A stretch of 8,347 nucleotides of DNA. Source: an uncultured Bacillota bacterium. GTDB taxonomy: Bacteria > Bacillota > Clostridia > Peptostreptococcales > Anaerovoracaceae. The stretch is from NCBI GenBank assembly GCA_949287115.1, contig CASEFF010000151.1:1-8347 (forward strand), read 5' to 3'. The position numbers and the translations under genes were made by a program. This document shows positions 7,624 through 8,347 of the stretch, one piece after another. How positions within the stretch are numbered: the stretch's first letter is position 1; every line of letters begins with the position of its first letter. The notes under the pieces were generated by a model. It worked only from the letters and a program-made list of their open reading frames with translations. It had not been told where the DNA came from and did not search any database.

Positions 7624-7652
7624 TTGGCACATGAGCCGATACATCGGATAAA
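7624..7652 (+). promoter_or_regulatory. Possible promoter of the DUF4186 gene, with an internal dyad
   Basis: TTGGCA (7624-7629, 5 of 6) and GATAAA (7647-7652, 4 of 6) are 17 nt apart, placing a start near 7659, just before the ribosome binding site. The dyad CCGAT-ac-ATCGG (7636-7647) fills the spacer and touches the -10 element, where a repressor site would be effective. A promoter is expected here because a strong terminator precedes, but the -10 match is weak. Confidence 0.4.
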
Positions 7653-7674
7653 AACAGGCAGAGAGAGGATCGAT

Positions 7675-8031
7675 ATGCAGACTGTTGAACAGGCGCTGGA
7701 CAAACTCAAAAGATCGGATTTTCGCGCGGGATTTCATTTGAATGAGGATGACAGGAGATATATAAGGGAAAAGGGACCGGACACCGTGAGGCATCACGCG
7801 GAGGATTTTATAGCTAAAAGACTGGCGCCGGCATACATACCCAACGACGGAAGACAGACGCCGATGAAAGGACATCCTGTGTTCAAGGCACAGCATGCGT
7901 GTGCCTGCTGCTGTCGCGGCTGTCTGAAGAAGTGGTATCGCGTACCGGAGAACGTGGAATTGACGGAGGATCAGCAGCGGCGTATCGTGAACCTGCTGAT
8001 GGCATGGATGGAGAGAGAAATGAGCAGGTAG
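7675..8031 (+). CDS. DUF4186 family protein of unknown function
   Basis: A 118-residue soluble protein that I recognise as DUF4186 from several blocks: KRSDFRAGFHL (residues 12-22), EKGPDTVRHHAEDFIAKRLAP (about 32-52), PNDGRQTPMKGHPVF (56-70) and QHACACCCRGCLKKW (73-87). The family is small, widely scattered and has no established function that I know of. His67, His74 and Cys76, 78, 79, 80 and 83 form a dense cluster that could bind a metal. Family members as I remember them have a CCRGC core with fewer flanking cysteines, so the extra ones here are notable. No signal peptide or membrane helix is visible. ATG7675 is chosen because AGAGG (7664-7668) lies 6 nt upstream; the in-frame GTG at 7600 is inside the recA terminator. 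It sits between two terminators and is probably monocistronic, so its place beside recA need not mean a shared role. Confidence 0.82.
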   Translation: MQTVEQALDKLKRSDFRAGFHLNEDDRRYIREKGPDTVRHHAEDFIAKRLAPAYIPNDGRQTPMKGHPVFKAQHACACCCRGCLKKWYRVPENVELTEDQQRRIVNLLMAWMEREMSR

Positions 8032-8054
8032 CTGTCAAAAGAATATGATGACAG
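8032..8054 (+). other. Short hairpin directly after the DUF4186 stop codon
   Basis: CTGTCA (8032-8037) pairs perfectly with TGACAG (8049-8054) around an 11-nt A-rich loop. No T-run follows. It may help terminator function just downstream or protect the transcript end. Confidence 0.4.
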
Positions 8055-8065
8055 ACGTGTATGCC

Positions 8066-8086
8066 CGCCATGACGGCGAGTTTTTT
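8066..8086 (+). terminator. Probable intrinsic terminator of the DUF4186 gene
   Basis: CGCC (8066-8069) pairs with GGCG (8075-8078) around a 5-nt loop. After an A-G dinucleotide come six Ts (8081-8086). The stem is short but all G-C, and it can gain one more C-G pair beyond a mismatch. The position, 35 nt after the stop codon, fits. Confidence 0.6.
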
Positions 8087-8169
8087 GTTTACAAAAAAAT
8101 AATCTCAATAATTTCAAAAAATAACGCGAAATACAAAACGTGAAGAATTTGTGAAGATGCCTAAAAGCC
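8087..8169. other. AT-rich intergenic spacer upstream of a promoter
   Basis: This stretch is dominated by A-tracts (8093-8099, 8116-8121) that come roughly every two turns, as in UP-like or bent upstream DNA. No open frame with a ribosome binding site is visible. The only distinct element is the GTGAAGA tandem repeat listed separately. Confidence 0.5.
8140..8157 (+). repeat. Tandem GTGAAGA repeat, 11-bp period, upstream of a promoter
   Basis: GTGAAGA occurs at 8140-8146 and 8151-8157, start to start 11 bp, one helical turn. It ends 12 bp before the -35 element at 8170. On the other strand it reads TTCACA-N5-TTCAC, resembling the direct-repeat boxes of OmpR/PhoP-type response regulators (TT-A/C/T-ACA units). 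An activator site is plausible; the regulator is unknown. Confidence 0.4.
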
Positions 8170-8198
8170 TTGATTTTTCAACGATTTTGAGGTATTAT
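8170..8198 (+). promoter_or_regulatory. Sigma-A-like promoter for a transcript leaving the window
   Basis: TTGATT (8170-8175, 4 of 6) and TATTAT (8193-8198, 5 of 6) are exactly 17 nt apart, with a start expected near 8203-8205. The weak -35 together with the direct repeats just upstream is the layout of an activator-dependent promoter. No coding sequence starts for at least about 90 nt. Confidence 0.6.
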
Positions 8199-8204
8199 AG
8201 ATGC

Positions 8205-8309
8205 ATAATAACGCTCAAAAAAGGGCGAAAACGAGTTAAAAATCGTGGTTTGCTATTCTGAAATTATGTAAAGTAATATCGAGCGTTAAACGGGAAAAAT
8301 GAAAACCGT
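8205..8309 (+). ncRNA. Candidate structured 5' leader with two alternative folds
   Basis: In fold A, TAACGCTC (8209-8216) pairs perfectly with GAGCGTTA (8281-8288) and encloses two hairpins. The first is AAAACGA (8228-8234) with TCGT-gg-TTT (8243-8251); the second is 8260-8267 with 8273-8280, which abuts the closing helix. In fold B, the same left arm CGCTC (8212-8216) pairs locally with GGGCG (8223-8227) across an A6 loop, which excludes fold A. A further hairpin, ACGG/CCGT (8290-8293 with 8306-8309), carries a possible start codon ATG8299 in its loop. The layout resembles a riboswitch or regulated leader, but I found no match to purine, SAM, TPP, c-di-GMP, c-di-AMP, lysine, Mn, fluoride, cobalamin or T-box signatures. 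The downstream gene is outside the window, so an independent small RNA is also possible. Confidence 0.4.
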
Positions 8310-8347
8310 ATCGTGTACATGTCCGCAGAATGTGTATTTCAGACGAA

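Noticed and set aside
7600..7674. GTG start giving a 143-residue DUF4186 protein
   Set aside because: The GTG lies inside the recA terminator loop, and the added residues do not resemble the family; ATG7675 has a suitable ribosome binding site.
8081..8098. Inverted repeat TTTTTTGT-TT-ACAAAAAA as a bidirectional terminator or operator
   Set aside because: It is only the terminator T-run meeting an A-tract; low complexity makes it likely by chance, and no GC-rich stem serves the - strand.
8205..8288. Purine riboswitch (three-way junction of about 80 nt)
   Set aside because: The size and three-helix plan are similar, but the conserved junction sequences (UAUAA-type and UCUAC-type) and the 7-nt kissing loops are missing.

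Overview
This window looks like a housekeeping segment of a Firmicutes chromosome, most likely an anaerobic member of the Clostridia. That placement is inferred from three things. The gene order uppP-ftsK/spoIIIE-rimO-pgsA-cinA-recA is typical of Firmicutes. Strong AGGAGG-type ribosome binding sites recur. A Firmicutes-type LexA box (GAAC-N4-GTTC) sits in front of recA. Codon use is distinctive: AUA is the preferred isoleucine codon and AGA/AGG are common for arginine, although the DNA is not AT-rich. All genes read on the + strand. No mobile element, CRISPR array, tRNA or rRNA was seen.

Region 1 (1-6293) reads as one tightly packed operon. It holds the C-terminal part of undecaprenyl-diphosphatase (uppP, cut by the left edge), a full FtsK/SpoIIIE DNA translocase, the ribosomal protein S12 methylthiotransferase RimO, CDP-diacylglycerol-glycerol-3-phosphate 3-phosphatidyltransferase (pgsA) and CinA. 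Gaps are 24 nt or less, and ftsK/rimO and rimO/pgsA overlap. The genes cover envelope lipid-carrier recycling, chromosome segregation at the septum, ribosome modification, phospholipid synthesis and nucleotide clean-up. A hairpin with a GNRA-type GGAA loop covers the cinA stop codon.

Region 2 (6294-7620) is recA with its own control region. Two sigma-A-like promoters both have exact 17-nt spacers. A perfect SOS box lies at the expected start of the downstream promoter. An intrinsic terminator follows recA.

Region 3 (7621-8086) is a single small gene for a Cys/His-containing DUF4186 protein. It has a plausible promoter of its own that contains a short dyad, and a moderate terminator follows it.

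Region 4 (8087-8347) has no confident gene. It is AT-rich and holds a tandem GTGAAGA repeat one helical turn apart, a sigma-A-like promoter with a 17-nt spacer, and a leader that can fold in two mutually exclusive ways. In one fold a long-range 8-bp closing helix encloses two hairpins; in the other a local 5-bp hairpin forms. This switch-like leader matches no riboswitch I know and is the best candidate in the window for something undescribed. The gene it would control lies beyond the right edge.
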